Shown one piece after another: positions 23,313 to 35,998 of a DNA stretch of 64,000 nt. The stretch is from Gordius sp. MW1. Its lineage: Eukaryota; Nematomorpha; Gordioida; Gordea; Gordiidae. The stretch covers positions 8,446,501 through 8,510,500 of the forward strand of contig OZ038530.1 of assembly GCA_964036665.1 (NCBI GenBank), given 5' to 3'. The translations under genes were made by a program, and so were the position numbers. A model generated the notes under the pieces. It was given only the letters and a program-made list of their open reading frames with translations. It did not search any database and was not told the origin of the DNA. Within the stretch, counting starts at the first letter, position 1. Each line of letters starts with the position of its first letter.

Positions 23313-24849
23313 TCATGAGATATTATGCTCCCCCTACTTGAAACGTTATAAAAATTGCATTATTAGAACATTTTTTCATCGACTCAAAACCTTAATTAAG
23401 TTTAAATCACAAAGTAGTAGTAAAGGTATTTCAAATATTTTAAAGCCTTAAACATGGCAAAGGGTTCATTTTATATAAATCGCTTAAGTTTTTAAACTTG
23501 CTTATTTACTACAATTTGTCGCAGAGTTATTGGATTGGAACACATCCTATAAACCTTTTCAAGTTGTAATCTCTTGCTTGGTAAGATAAAATTGCTGATA
23601 AGGGAACGATTATATAAGTCAAATTTAGCAGCTCCAAATTTATAAAAATCGGTAAGAATTTGTAATCAACAAATATGTTTAATGATGTAAATGTTGATAT
23701 TCCTTGGCATTATTTTATCAGTTAATGTGACAAGTAACCCTGTTTGACAAAGGCCTTCCATTATAGATAAACGTGCAATTATTCCATATTTCTTACAAAA
23801 ATTATGGTTTGTTGGGGATTTATATAAAATATTATATATTTTAAACGAGCCAATCTTAAATAACAATAAAATATAGATTTCAAATTATAATAAAACTCAT
23901 TGTATGTAAGTTTTAATTAGATTACTTATAGGATAGTATAGTTACTTTTGAATTAATATTCAGCCATGATATTTCAAAATTAACAATTTAAATTAGAAAT
24001 ATAATATAAATTAACCCTTTCTTCCATTCTACGTGCCCCTTGGCGTTAGCATTTTGCTATTTAATAATATTTATGTTATTATAAAGTGATAAACATGATT
24101 TTCACCATTTTCATTGATTTGTTAGTCTCTATTTAAGAAGAATAATTTAGTTTCACCTATTTTTGTTTAGTATTATATTGAAAAAATTATTTGTAATTAT
24201 CGATTGTCTTATTATTTATTTTTGTGTTATTTTTAATAAGGTGTAGTCGTTAAATAACTCGAGTTTACCCATCTACCCGGTCGGCAACAGGCTAAAAATT
24301 CTTTGGGTGGACAAATGTCAATTTATTACTTGAAATATATTTTAATAATAATTTTATACTTTCAATATCAAATATTCGAAATTTATATTTGGATATTTTA
24401 GACCTTTAAAGGTAATATCTTTCATAAGTTATAAATCAAAATTTTATCATTTTTGCATTACTCTCGTCACAACACGTGGTGTATATATTTGCCCAAGGTC
24501 TTAGAAGGTAGGACAAATGCGATGGTACAAAACCCACTTAAGCATACTTAAAATTCCTCAATTGCTATTTTTGTCCACAATTTCGAGCCACTCGTATTTT
24601 ATTTATTAACCTTTGTGCGTGATGTAGTACGTCTCATTAAGAAGGGGTCGGGTTCGGGTTGAAAATAAATGATTATGCAAAATTCTGGCATGCATTTTTT
24701 CAAATTTTTTATTATAAATTGTGCAAATAACAAAGTTTTATTAGTTTATTTAGTTATGCTAATCTATATATTTTAAACAAAGTTTTTTTTCAGAAGTTGA
24801 TTTAATATTTATATTTGGGTCGGGCAGGTTAGATTTAGATTTCCTGTTC
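23313..24849. other. AT-rich intergenic sequence
   Basis: No supported gene. About 24640-24660 (GGGGTCGGGTTCGGGTTG) and 24818-24850 look like remains of a GCCCGG-type element. Confidence 0.4.
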
Positions 24850-25018
24850 CGATTAGAGTTGGGAAAATCGAATTTGCAAGGCTCTGTACTCCCCTTTCCC
24901 CTCAAAAAATGGATTATTGTAAGTCTTCAACTGAATAATGGTAAAAAATTTACAAAGCCATTTAGTCATTACCAAACCTTTTACCCTCCCTTATTTACAA
25001 TTCCGGCTACTCCCATGT
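24850..25018. mobile_element. Decayed MITE, CATGGGCGTAGCCAG family
   Basis: The right end TTCCGGCTACTCCCATG and the interior order (CCCCTTTCCCCTC, AAAAAATGGATTATTG, CATTACCAAACC) place it in the family. The left end is lost. Confidence 0.5.
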
Positions 25019-25362
25019 ATATAAGTATTTTACTGTATAAATAATATATGTAAATATATTATTTTATAAATAAATGAATTTTATTTTTTGTTCCCATTTA
25101 TAAAGTGGACAGGTAAGATCTTTCTTAAGTGTTAAAGATAAAACTATAAAGCTCACTTCATAATTTTAGGATAGCATGATAGTAATTAAATGCTGATAAA
25201 ATAATTTATATTCTACCAAAATTTATCATTTACATAATATAAGGCTCATGACAGCTCACGTTGTCGCCTTACATCAAATTTGCACCTTTAAATGAAATTT
25301 TTAAGATGTATGGTGTAGTGCAACCACATTCATGATTTTAAGTTTTTTTTATAAGAAATACC

Positions 25363-25638
25363 AGGCGCGTAGCCAGGATTTTCTCAAGGGGGAAGAAAAA
25401 TTCAAAAATTTTTTTGACACTTTTATTTATAATGTAACAAAAATAAACTTCGCGTACAATATATGCGAAACTTCAAGGCGCTATATAACCAGCTTTGGAA
25501 AAATCTCTTCTCTTCATTAATCAGGCAACTAAACTATAATATTTTAACCCATTTAATCTAATTATTAATCAAAAAAATTTCAAATTTTGGTCAAGGGGGT
25601 AGAAAATCCCGGCTTTCTGCCCCCTTGGCTACGCGCCT
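25363..25638. mobile_element. MITE with AGGCGCGTAGCC ends and perfect 8-bp duplication
   Basis: AGGCGCGTAGCCAGGATTTT at left and CCTTGGCTACGCGCCT at right, flanked by GAAATACC at 25355-25362 and 25639-25646. Related to the other family in its ends (GTAGCCAGG) but not in its interior. Confidence 0.92.
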
Positions 25639-25745
25639 GAAATACCACGTACAATAATTAATTACACATGCAAAGTTCATTTAATATTACAGGGGGGATT
25701 GTTTTACAGAACGTGTCGCTTTCGTCTACACTTTTAAACATTTTG

Positions 25746-25905
25746 GATGGGCATAACCATGAGAAGTAAGGGCCCCCAAATCCTAAACTTCTTTTATTAT
25801 TTTCAAATTATATTTTAATAAAACTCATCTTATCTCACTCTAGATCATTATTAACATTTTGCTTTAACCCTCAATCCAAATCTTCGCTAGGTATATGAAT
25901 CCATA
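25746..25905. mobile_element. Decayed MITE, CATGGGCGTAGCCAG family
   Basis: The left end GATGGGCATAACCATG is followed by GGGCCCCCAAATCC, TTTTCAAATTATATT and TCTAGATCATTATTAA, the family interior. The right end is degraded (CTTCGCTAGG). Confidence 0.45.
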
Positions 25906-25928
25906 TTATTAAAATCAATAGTGCGGGT

Positions 25929-26876
25929 TAGAGATCTGTACGGATATGTTAAACACCCGTAAATGCCCGGCCCGCGGGCCAGTAGGAACGGGCTTCAAAA
26001 ATAAAATCTTCAAACGGGCCCTCGGGCTGTCCAACCAAGGTTAGCAGCGGGCTCGGGCGGGCCAAACAAGTTTCATAACAAGTTTGAACGGGCCCAAGAT
26101 CCTATATAAGGTCCTGGAATTTATATGTATCAATTTAAACCGACCACAAAGGGGCTTTTATGAAAAAAATTTAAATACGGTTTTTAAGTTGAAACAAAAT
26201 ATTTTAAGGGCGAAATATAATTAGATGGGCCATAGCCGTATATGAAATTGTAAATGGTATTTATTTAATCAATACCTACCCTTATTTAGGAACATTCTTA
26301 CCTTCATAATGCAATTCAAAATTTATGTACAAAATGTTATTTAATTCCGATTTAGGGTATCATTGCATCTTAATTGTACACTCAAAGGATTGTGTGCGCA
26401 ACAATAAGATCTGTGAAGGTTGATATTCATTTGATTTTGTAAATTCTTTAAAAAAATTTGTTTCCCCCATTTTTACAATTAATTATGTGATTTAAAAAAT
26501 GTTTAAACAAATCACATAATTTGTTGTTATTAATCCATAAGTAATCCTTATAATTTATAAAGATAATGTATAATATTTGTAAAAGCTTTGAAAAATCTAT
26601 AGAATAAATCACGGTATCTTAATATCAGCAAAATAGCAATAAAGGATGCATAGTTTATAGATTATTTAATGGTCGGGCGGACCTAGGGGCTAATCTTGAT
26701 ACATGGCCCGGCCTGAAGTGCATTTCAAAAAATAAGGACGGGTTCGGGCGGGCTTAAAAGTTTTAAAGGGTACGAGCGAACCTGATGTGCACAAAAAATG
26801 CGGATGGGCTCTGGCGGGCCTTTTCAAAACGGGTACGGAAGTCTAGCCTCTTATAAACGCCCCTTTGCAGATCCAT
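25929..26876. mobile_element. GCCCGG-rich hAT-type element, AGATCTGC ends
   Basis: Starts TAGAGATCTGTACGG and ends CTTTGCAGATCCA, with GCCCGGCCCGCGGGCC near the left and GGGCGGGC/ACGGGCT motifs near the right. Same family as 58542-59643. The middle is AT-rich non-coding sequence. No target duplication found. Confidence 0.6.
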
Positions 26877-29800
26877 AGTATGGGTTTCCTTTGTGCGCTC
26901 TTAATCAGACCTATAAAGTAACCAAAATTGAAAATATTATGCTAAACAATGTTTTTGACTTAAAAATACTTTGGCTAAAAGCCTAAAAAGTTACATATGA
27001 GCCACGCTAAAAAAATTATAAAATTGAATTTGACATTATAAAATATTGGAAAGAGATACTTTAATTTATTTGATCTAAAAAACATGAAAGACCTCATCAC
27101 ACATTTTTGGAGCCCTGGTCGAAAATCATTCCATACTGATAAGTGCACTTTTATTAGGTTTAAGGTTAAAATAGAACTTTTAAAAAGTGGCCTTTTTACC
27201 GCCCCCCCCCCAAAAAAAAAAATATTATAAAACTTTAGTCTAGGCATACATGGTAATTTTTCTTTGATTATTTAATATTGATAAATCGCTATTCTTTATC
27301 AAGCCAAATTTTTGTAGGATTTATTTTATTGGACGATAAGATTAAAATGTATAGTTAGATGACTTAAATGAATGACTAAGAGGTGGTTAATCAAATTTTC
27401 ATTTATTGAGACTACGGAATCTTTTTAGCGACCAAACTCCTCCGACCCTCTTCAAATTTATATAATTCCATATATACCCTTAATTATTTTTAATAGTTTT
27501 AACAAAATATTATTTTTAGATTATAATTGCGGGGAAAAAATAACACTAGCTAAGCTACATGTCATCAATGCTATGATTGTCATTGAATTTTGTGGAATCT
27601 CATAAATTTGTGCTTAGGCAAACATAATAACTCTAACTCGGAAAGTCAGACAGCTTTAACTCGGTCGTCATCGGTCAGAACTTCGGAGGGTTCGGGCGGG
27701 CGTAAGTGGATATTTTTGTTCGGGCTGACCGGTTTTATAAAATAATGTAGGAACAGCTGACGGACTCAATTAAGTTTTTCAAAATTTTGATTGATCGCCC
27801 CTTAATATAAACATATATCTTGCTCTTGTAGAAAAAGTATCAGACTCAAACGTGCCTCGTGTTTTAGCCATTTTGCAAGTAATATGTAATTTATTAAAAA
27901 TTTTCCCATGTCTTGAGGCTTTTTTCTTAAAATAAAAGGCGACTTAGATTAAAAATATACTTATTAAAAGATATTTCTTTTAAATGCCCTATTCATCAGA
28001 TTATAATCACGTGTCGACTAAATTATAATTAAATCTTCACGAAAAAATAAAGGATTTATTTTTAATTCCATTTAAGCTTTCTAAGAGAAACTTAATGGCC
28101 AGAAAACGCCTTATACCTGATTAAGTGCTATGCAATAATTCGCTTTCACTCTCACTTCATTCAAAACTATCGTAATTCAAAGTTTAAAACATTGAACTAT
28201 ACTTTACTATTTTTGGAGTCAATTTGCAAACAAAAATGGCGATTAGAGCGCAGTGTTAAAATATATAAAAAAAAGTGCCTTTAAAATTTAAATTATAATA
28301 GAAGATATAAAGTATTTTGCGTAAATTTAATTAGCTCAGTTGGGATGTGCCTTAATAACATATGATAAATTATAGGAGTTCTTCTTGGTTAAGGAATTTT
28401 TGTATCTATTTTTATTTGTTAATCCTTATTTTAATTTTGTTTTGGTGGAGATTTTTAAGTTAATCTCCGAGATTGGTTATTAATTCATTAATCTTGAATC
28501 AATTGAAAAATCGAGCCCTGATTTTGTACAAACAGTGACGCGATAGTTAATTAAGTGCGCGCTATATGACGTTCATCAGGTTAGGTTCATTAGCATAATA
28601 TTTAACTTGTCATGCTAAAAGTTTGCTTAAGATTTTGTGTCAAAATATTTCTAAAATACGGTCCCTCGAGGGTTTTAGCCTAATATTATAATGATACCAG
28701 CACCTTGCAGATACAATTGCATAACTTAAAAAATACATTCCATCCCCTCTAATAATAAAAAGGAAAATTATTATCAAGGTTTTACCGTTAACAATCGATC
28801 GTATTGAATTTGTTTTACAATCGGGGAGATCAATACATCACAAACCTCTTTTAAAAACTGGACAGAACTAGTTAAGGACTCGAAAACCGAGGTCTCTTAG
28901 AGTTATTTTTACAAAACAACTGATACACGACGACCGACCTAAAAATACAACGTTTCAAACATCAAAAGTACGTATTGGCAATATATATTGACTTATAAGC
29001 TAAGCTATTGTTAATGATTTATGTTTTGACGTTGCTAAATGATTGCAAGCAAAACCCTTGAATAATATATTATTTAGAAAATACAAATGAATTTTGGGCA
29101 AATGTTTTTATTATTTCAGTTTCCTAACAGCGAGTGATCTAAACTATGCTGCGATATTAAATAGATTTAACTAATACGTTGAATATTATAACGCAAATAG
29201 TAAATTTAATAATCATTTATAGAATGCTGCAATCAAAAGACCGTAGGTACTAGTAAAAAATGGCATAAAATTGGTTGGTGTCTAGTCTTAAAATAATTAG
29301 TAATTAAAGAGTTCAACAAAAACTATTTCAAAGGTTTGCATGGCGTATAGAATTTTTCCCTTTATACAAATCTCTGACAGCAAAAATGCTTTTGAATATT
29401 TAAAGAGTCCACAGAAATCAAAAACTTCGTTGGGCCAGGATTTCTTGGTGATAGGATTGGAATCACTTTTCCTAAGGTAAGCAAAGTGATAAGTACTGGA
29501 CTACTTTATCATAGTTTAAGTACCATACATACAGCCCCAATCAGTAAATTAGTGCGGCTTGAATCTCATAACATCTATCCTTGTCAAGTCTCATGTTATT
29601 TCGTAATGCAATCATAATGTGCGAGAGTGGTTTTAGGACTTGTTTTAAAAGCTGACTGACCTATATAATAGGCTCTAAAAGTAGGATATTACACTACGTC
29701 TCTGCATTATTGCATACGCCAGTTCATACATATCTAAAACATAATTAGCTATATTTTGACACAAATTTGTAGTATGCGATATTGATGACTTCGCAACATT

Positions 29801-32800
29801 TATCGTTATAATGAATGGCTTAAATTGCATGCGTTTGGACATTCAGTATTTAAAGTATGTAATGAGAAAAGCCGAAGTGTAGTAGTGTAATCATTATAAA
29901 AACTTAATAAAGCTATAATGACTACAAATACAGCAAGATCAAAGAATTGTCCTTTTAAAAACATCTTTATTCAAGTTCTCCAAATAGCATAAAAAATATT
30001 TACTGTTTAATTGCGTTTTATAAAATAATGATGTTGTAGGCAAGACCTAAAACAATAAAACTAGCATTGTCGAGTTTTGCAAAGTATGGGCCCTTAATCC
30101 GTCAAAATAATCGGAAGCGGGGTTATAAGCTAATTCAATTAATGATACTCTACCTTGCTTCCCTACTTCAAACAAAAGCTACAAGTGCGGTACTTTAAAA
30201 GGGTGAAATTATAGAAGGTAGATAAAATTATAATGTTGGTTAAAAGTCCAGAGATAAGAATTTATCAAAGATAAGGGAGGGGAGGGGTTGTTACTTGTTA
30301 TATTTTTATCTTTTTTTTGTTAATTACTTGTAGCAACCGTAAAAAGGAGTCCATTTCAAAGATGTATGACATCCGATCCTCAAATTGTTAAACAAATTTC
30401 ATAGAATTTAAATTTATCTTGCCCCCCCCCCTTTTGTTTTATATTATAATTAAAACGGATATCAATAACTTATTCACAAACTATTTTATGGCTTTAACTT
30501 GGTGGACGATCCCTTGCTTAACTTTTATCGTTATCAAATTCAAATACCACTTTTTATATAAGGAAGTAACTTTTGTGGTGATAAAGCGTTGTTTAATGTA
30601 TTGAGTATTGTTATATTACCACACAGTTACTACAATTAGACTCCCATTTGTCGCATTAGCTGGTAGATCCGTTAAAGTCCTTGCTGTAAGTCTAGGTAAT
30701 GAATGAGGTGAGTCATTAGACTATCTCAATACCAATATTTCGTTAACCATGCTGGTTCAAAGAGAAACAAGAACTTTTAGGTCATAATTATAGATTATTG
30801 AACATATTTTTGACAATAAATCAAATCGATCAGAAAAGAAACCCAATTTTTTTTCCAGCCGTGTATGAGTTTAGATTGGCAACAAAAGTTTTACAAGCTT
30901 GACCCTTTTAAGATATCTAACTAAACTACAAATCAATTTTAGCTCAATTTATTTTTTAGAACGACGTATGCCAATATTGTTATTTGAAATATTGGCAATT
31001 TATTGGTTAATTGTGTTGTGTGATATTAAATATGGCAGGTTCTTAAATGAGGCAAAATATAAATTTGTTTTTTTGTAATAAAAATTTTAATATTATAAAT
31101 AGCACAAGTTTTACATTGTTCAATTTTTTCATTCAATGTATTCCATTATAATGAAAATCGATAGAATTCAAGATTTAAGCGTTGATTTTACGCATTTTTA
31201 TCGTGTACAATGGCTATAGAAATTGATCGCATGCATACAATAAATTGATGTACATTTTTTTATATAGCAAGGAACATCCTAATTCAACGTAGCTTTTATG
31301 TGGAACCCTATTTAACTCATACACTACCACTAGCCTAATTAATTTATGAGGCTTCTTGGCTAATATTTGGGTTATACGATTTTATAAAACCCTCTTCCCA
31401 ATTACATATTAAATCGGCGGAACGTCTTTTTTATGTTGAAACATTATTGGCAATAACTTCCACATATAAATTAAATCTAATATTATTTTTAATATTAATA
31501 TGAACTGTGTTTAATGGAAGATAACACTTACATCATTAATTGAAAACTGGCTAATTACCATTATAAGAGGCGCAGTAATAATTTTGAAACTAAGCATGAT
31601 TAATTATATAATTATCAATAAAAATGTTCTATGAATTTTACAAATTATTAGAATTCAGTCAACACCTAATATTTATACAGTGTAAGCACATTTGAAAACT
31701 ATTTTATTTAAACCAAACTCCATCTGTTCGCAAAATTTATTGACCATTTATCCCTTAATCTTTATATCCTATAGCTTCACAACTTAAACGTGAACATACA
31801 CGGGGACGGGGTTTCAGTAATCCGTAAAGAAATTATTTATTCTGTAGATCGTAGAAAAAGACACCGAGACTGATAAAATTTGGCGTTCTTTACAAATGTA
31901 AAAAACAAGTTATTATTATTAGCATTAACATAACATAGCTATTACACCACGTTAAGAAAGAAAGGTACAAAAGTTTGTGTACTATGACAAGCGATCAAAT
32001 TACACTTCAATGTGCAGCAATTTTACATTTAACGCGACTCATAGGAGGAATATGAATAAGGAGAGAGGTTTAGGTCATATTTTCTTCAAATACATTTAAT
32101 TTTTCTTTGAATGTATACTAAGTTTACCGCAGTACCCTTTGATTAACTTCCTTTGACCCATTCATAGTGTGGCCAACTGTTACGACGCCTCAGATGACCA
32201 AAAGAGATAATTCCGTCGTTTTAATTGTATATGTATTTGTATATGTATGTATCCGTTATAGAGGCGGCAACCTCTAAGTCTTTGTGGCCCTCGTAAGCAT
32301 AGAGTTGGAGTGGAATAAATTAAACATGGAGTCTATCTTGATAACTAATACCTTGAAATTTTTTTTTATTAAACAATTGGTCAAGAGCATCATAATAGCA
32401 TTTCTCTTCTAACAGTTCGATATTGAGGGCGTGGGCAATTTTGCAACGTTAAAGCTCCTCGATTAATATAAAATCCCATATTTGTTGTCGCAAACATAAA
32501 TTCGGATTTCTCTACTTGTAATCTGTTAGAGTTACAACACCTTTGTTTATTTAATTGAGGATATATCCAAGATTATAAGTAAGTACCTTGTCGTACGTCG
32601 ACTCTAATAAACTATGGCAGGGATAAGAACAGCATGGCTATTTAATTTAAGGATTTGTTGATGGCGGAAACTCTTATCCCTTTGCTTAGTTTAGCGATGC
32701 CCATTAAATAATATCAAAATATTCAGCTTATTTAAATATCATATATCTATAATATTTATCAGTTCTCTTTACTAAACATTTTGTTTCACAAGTTTTTGCA

Positions 32801-33431
32801 GTTTCGAAGCCCCTTTAAAGTGCATTCATCATATTATATACGTGATTTGACCTCGTGTGTCTAATGCCCTAAGCCCTTTTACTAAGTCTTAAGTGTAAAT
32901 GCGTCTCTTTCTCTCTATGTTAATTAATATTCTTCTGACACGCGCTATTTATAATATACATGCCAGCAGGTAGCAGAGATATTTAAGCTCGAGTTATATT
33001 TGCGTAGATATTTTAATAAACTTCTTACCTAATATTTTAACATTTCCTATGCTTATTGTAAATGAATAATTAAAAAGAGCGTCCACAAAGACAAAGGCTA
33101 GTGTTTGTATACTTTATATTTAATTGTAAATGGGAGATTTATTGAGTAATCGGATTTGTGGCCTTTTTTAAAAATAATTTTACTTACAGACTAGTTAGTT
33201 TGTAGGGTGATTAGATGAGATTGGGTTTGCTTAACTAGCCCAGAAATTAATCGAAAAGCAACATTTTAGTTATTTCATTTTTCATAATTACCAAAACATT
33301 TGAAATTTATATAAAGATTGTTTGCAATCGCAATTAACAATTTGGTATAAACCTCGGTCTATCATTTAATCAATATGCTCTTCTCTCAACTATCACTTCA
33401 CATATTTGTAAAAGTATCTATCTATCTAGAC
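26877..33431. other. Long AT-rich gene desert
   Basis: Six and a half kilobases with no family-level match on either strand. 27640-27740 has a GGGTTCGGGCGGGC fragment of the GCCCGG family. 29334-29476 is a weak candidate exon, listed separately. Composition is more even between about 32150 and 32330. Confidence 0.4.
29334..29476 (+). CDS. Candidate orphan exon
   Basis: An open 47-codon stretch lies between an acceptor-like TTTCAAAG and a strong donor (CTAAG|GTAAGC). It contains MAYRIFPFIQISDSKNAFEY. I recognise no family and see no partner exon. Chance openness is a real alternative. Confidence 0.15.
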
Positions 33432-33594
33432 CAGTGGTTCTTAACCTTTTTATACATGCGACCCCCCAAATATTTTATAATTTTTTTGCGACCCCCCCAT
33501 TTTTTTTATAATAATTTATATTTGTTAAATTATCTATTATATGATTTTTTATTATTGTTTCATTTTATTAAATAATAAACATAAAACACAACTT

Positions 33595-33641
33595 TATTAT
33601 TTCATTATCTATTTAAAATTTAAATAGATAATGAAATAATA
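33595..33641. repeat. Near-perfect palindrome in the hAT 3' region
   Basis: Arms of about 23 bases (ATTTCATTATCTATTTAAA and its complement) are separated by one base. It lies between the transposase stop and the left end of the element. It could be a transposase-binding or transcript 3'-end structure. Confidence 0.8.
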
Positions 33642-33716
33642 TCAACATAAAAACTTCATAATTAAACATAAAAACAATTCATTTATAATAAAAAGGATAT
33701 GCATTCGGAAATATAT

Positions 33717-35657
33717 TTAATGAGATTTCTGCTGCTGAACATCATCAACCAATTTGTTAATTCTTGGTTCAATTGATTGTAATGCTATCCTCATGCAGGA
33801 ATCTAGTCGCAATCGATTGCGTTTTTTAGTTTTTATATCCACCATAGTTGAGAAACCTTTTTCACACAAATATGTACTAGCGAAAGGCAGCAAATTTTGC
33901 ATTGCTGCTGAAAATAATGGAGGATATTCTGCACGAATTTGTATCCAAACTTGCGCCAAACTTTTAGTTTTAAACAAAGATTTTAAATTACAATCATTTA
34001 TTAATTCTAATAATGAATCTTCATCATCTGATGATAAATTGGTATTTTTATAATTGTTGTATGGATCTTGAATCCAGAGTTTTGTAATGTGACCTTCATC
34101 ATTAGGGAAATATTTTTCAAATTTATCAATTAATTTTAAAATATGACATTTAATCAAGTAATTTACATTTTCTTTCTCGAATTGAAATTTTGAATCAGAG
34201 ATTAGTTGTGAATAGAATGGAAACATTTCATATATATTTGAGACTATTCTTTGAATCCATCTTTGTAATTTCATTTTCATAGCCTCAATTTTGTTATGCA
34301 TAGTAAAAATATCAGATTTAGGTCCTTGCATAGATATATTCAACTGATTTAGAATTGTAAAAATATCCGCTAGATATGACAATTTAGCGACCCAATTATT
34401 GTCATCAAAATAGCTTGATAGGCTGGAGTTTTTATCATTTAAAAAAAGTTCAACTTCCAGTCTCAATTCAAATAAACGAGTTAAGATTTTTCCTCGTGAT
34501 AGCCATCTCACTTCTGTGTGAAATAAAAGAGAACTATTATCTGCGCCAACTTCTTCACAAAAAATTGAAAATAATCTTGACTTTAGTGAACTTCCTTTTA
34601 TGAAATTTATAATCTTTACTGAAATTATCAAAACTTCATTCAATTCTTCACTCATTTCCTTGGAGGCTAATTGTTCCCTATGAATAAAACAATGAGTAGT
34701 TGTTATGTTTGCATGTGCAATACGTTTTATTCTTGATGTAATGCCCTTATAACAGCCAGTCATAGAGGCAGCACCATCTGTGCAAATTCCAACACAGTTT
34801 TTCCAGAGTAAGCCATTAGTATTCAGAAAGGAATCTATTTTGTTAAATATATTTTCACTTGTTGTATCTGTTTCTAAGTCTATGCAAAAGAGAAATTCTT
34901 CAGATATATCCATTTTTATAAAATCAATAAATCGAATGTATCCTAAGCAAATGCTCCTGTTAGAAACATCTGTAGATTCATCTATTTGTAATGAGAACCA
35001 AGGAGAATTTTTAATATAGCCAGTTAACTGTTCCTGAAGATCATTAGCTATTAATAAAGTTCTATTATAAATTGCATCATTTGACAAAGGTATTTCTTTA
35101 ATTTTGTTTGACACAAAGGGTTCAAATAGCTCTTTACAAATATTAAACATGGCAGGTTTTAATAATTCTTCGGCTATAGTAAATGGTTTTTTTGCTTTTG
35201 CAATGTACAAAGCTGCAATAAATGAAGCTTTTAATAAATTTTTATTGGTAGTAGTTGTCACATTTATGAGCGTCTTTTGATTTTTTAATTCATCTCTTTT
35301 TCTTATAAAAAAATCTTCCTTTTTATTTTTATATTTATCATGGTTAAGATTTAAATGCCTCCACAATTTATTAGGTTTCATTGATTCATTAGAGAGAACT
35401 ACACCACATATAACACATTGTGGTTTTGTAGTTCCTCGAACTTCTATGCTTACAAACCCATATTTAATATAATCACGATAGTATTTTCTAATTCTATTGT
35501 TACTTGATTTTATACCTTTAGTTTTAGGACTATTGGTTTTTTCCCTTTCATTTTTCGCTGTATTATCATCGGAACCTTCACTAATATTTGAAGTTCCTGG
35601 TCCGCGATTATTTAGATCAAAAAAAATTTCCAATGTTTCTTTCTGCTTTTTGCTCAT
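33717..35657 (-). CDS. hAT transposase, BED zinc finger, 646 aa
   Basis: A cut-and-paste DNA transposase acting on the ends of its own element in the nucleus. A lysine-rich N-terminus is followed by a BED-type zinc finger (C81, C84, H101, H106). The RNase H-like core has LQIDESTDV with D226, ICTDGAASMTG with D294, THCFIHR (C323xxH326) and TEVRWLSRG around W385. The C-terminal dimerisation region has LPFASTYLCEKGFST with the acidic E599. So the expected D, D and E residues, the CxxH motif and the tryptophan are all present. The start is the first ATG, 451 bases inside the right end. An AATAAA on the coding strand (about 33593-33598) lies just beyond the stop. Vertebrate ZBED5/FAM200 proteins are domesticated relatives, but the intact ends and duplication show this is a transposon, not a host gene. 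Confidence 0.95.
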   Translation of the reverse strand: MSKKQKETLEIFFDLNNRGPGTSNISEGSDDNTAKNEREKTNSPKTKGIKSSNNRIRKYYRDYIKYGFVSIEVRGTTKPQCVICGVVLSNESMKPNKLWRHLNLNHDKYKNKKEDFFIRKRDELKNQKTLINVTTTTNKNLLKASFIAALYIAKAKKPFTIAEELLKPAMFNICKELFEPFVSNKIKEIPLSNDAIYNRTLLIANDLQEQLTGYIKNSPWFSLQIDESTDVSNRSICLGYIRFIDFIKMDISEEFLFCIDLETDTTSENIFNKIDSFLNTNGLLWKNCVGICTDGAASMTGCYKGITSRIKRIAHANITTTHCFIHREQLASKEMSEELNEVLIISVKIINFIKGSSLKSRLFSIFCEEVGADNSSLLFHTEVRWLSRGKILTRLFELRLEVELFLNDKNSSLSSYFDDNNWVAKLSYLADIFTILNQLNISMQGPKSDIFTMHNKIEAMKMKLQRWIQRIVSNIYEMFPFYSQLISDSKFQFEKENVNYLIKCHILKLIDKFEKYFPNDEGHITKLWIQDPYNNYKNTNLSSDDEDSLLELINDCNLKSLFKTKSLAQVWIQIRAEYPPLFSAAMQNLLPFASTYLCEKGFSTMVDIKTKKRNRLRLDSCMRIALQSIEPRINKLVDDVQQQKSH

Positions 35658-35912
35658 AATATGGAATATAATAACTATTTAAAATGAACAAACAATATAA
35701 GAAATAATGCACTATTTTGCGATCCAAAGTCTGTGGTGAGAAGTTCGCTTTATTTTTAAATTTCAGAAGTTAAATTTGTTGAATTGTAAAATTAAATGAA
35801 GATAATTATTTTAAAGATTAGAAAATGAATAAATTATGAAACAGCAAAAAAATCTACCATTCAAAAAATTATTTTCATTATAAATAATAAGTTTCACAAC
35901 GTATTTTAATAG

Positions 35913-35998
35913 CAGCATGGTGTGAGTGGTTATAGCGACGTCTTGTAAATGTAAACAAACATAATGCAACGAGTTCGAATCCCAAGGTGAGTATTTTT
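35913..35998 (+). ncRNA. tRNA-like / SINE-like pol III cassette inside the hAT
   Basis: An A-box-like TGGTGTGAGTGG (35918-35929), a B-box GAGTTCGAATCCC (35971-35983) about 42 bases on, and a T-run terminator from 35993. An anticodon-like loop CTTGTAA has a short stem. The T-stem is poor, so it is not a functional tRNA. It lies upstream of the transposase ATG, in divergent orientation. Confidence 0.5.

Noticed and set aside
34780..35019. Plus-strand frames across the hAT transposase (also 33754-34053 and 34415-34603)
   Set aside because: They are antisense shadows of the transposase frame.
33717..35657. Domesticated ZBED5/FAM200-like host gene
   Set aside because: Terminal repeats and an exact 8-bp duplication show it is a mobile element.
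35913..35998. Functional tRNA gene inside the hAT
   Set aside because: The boxes are good but the T-stem and acceptor do not pair; kept only as a tRNA-like cassette.
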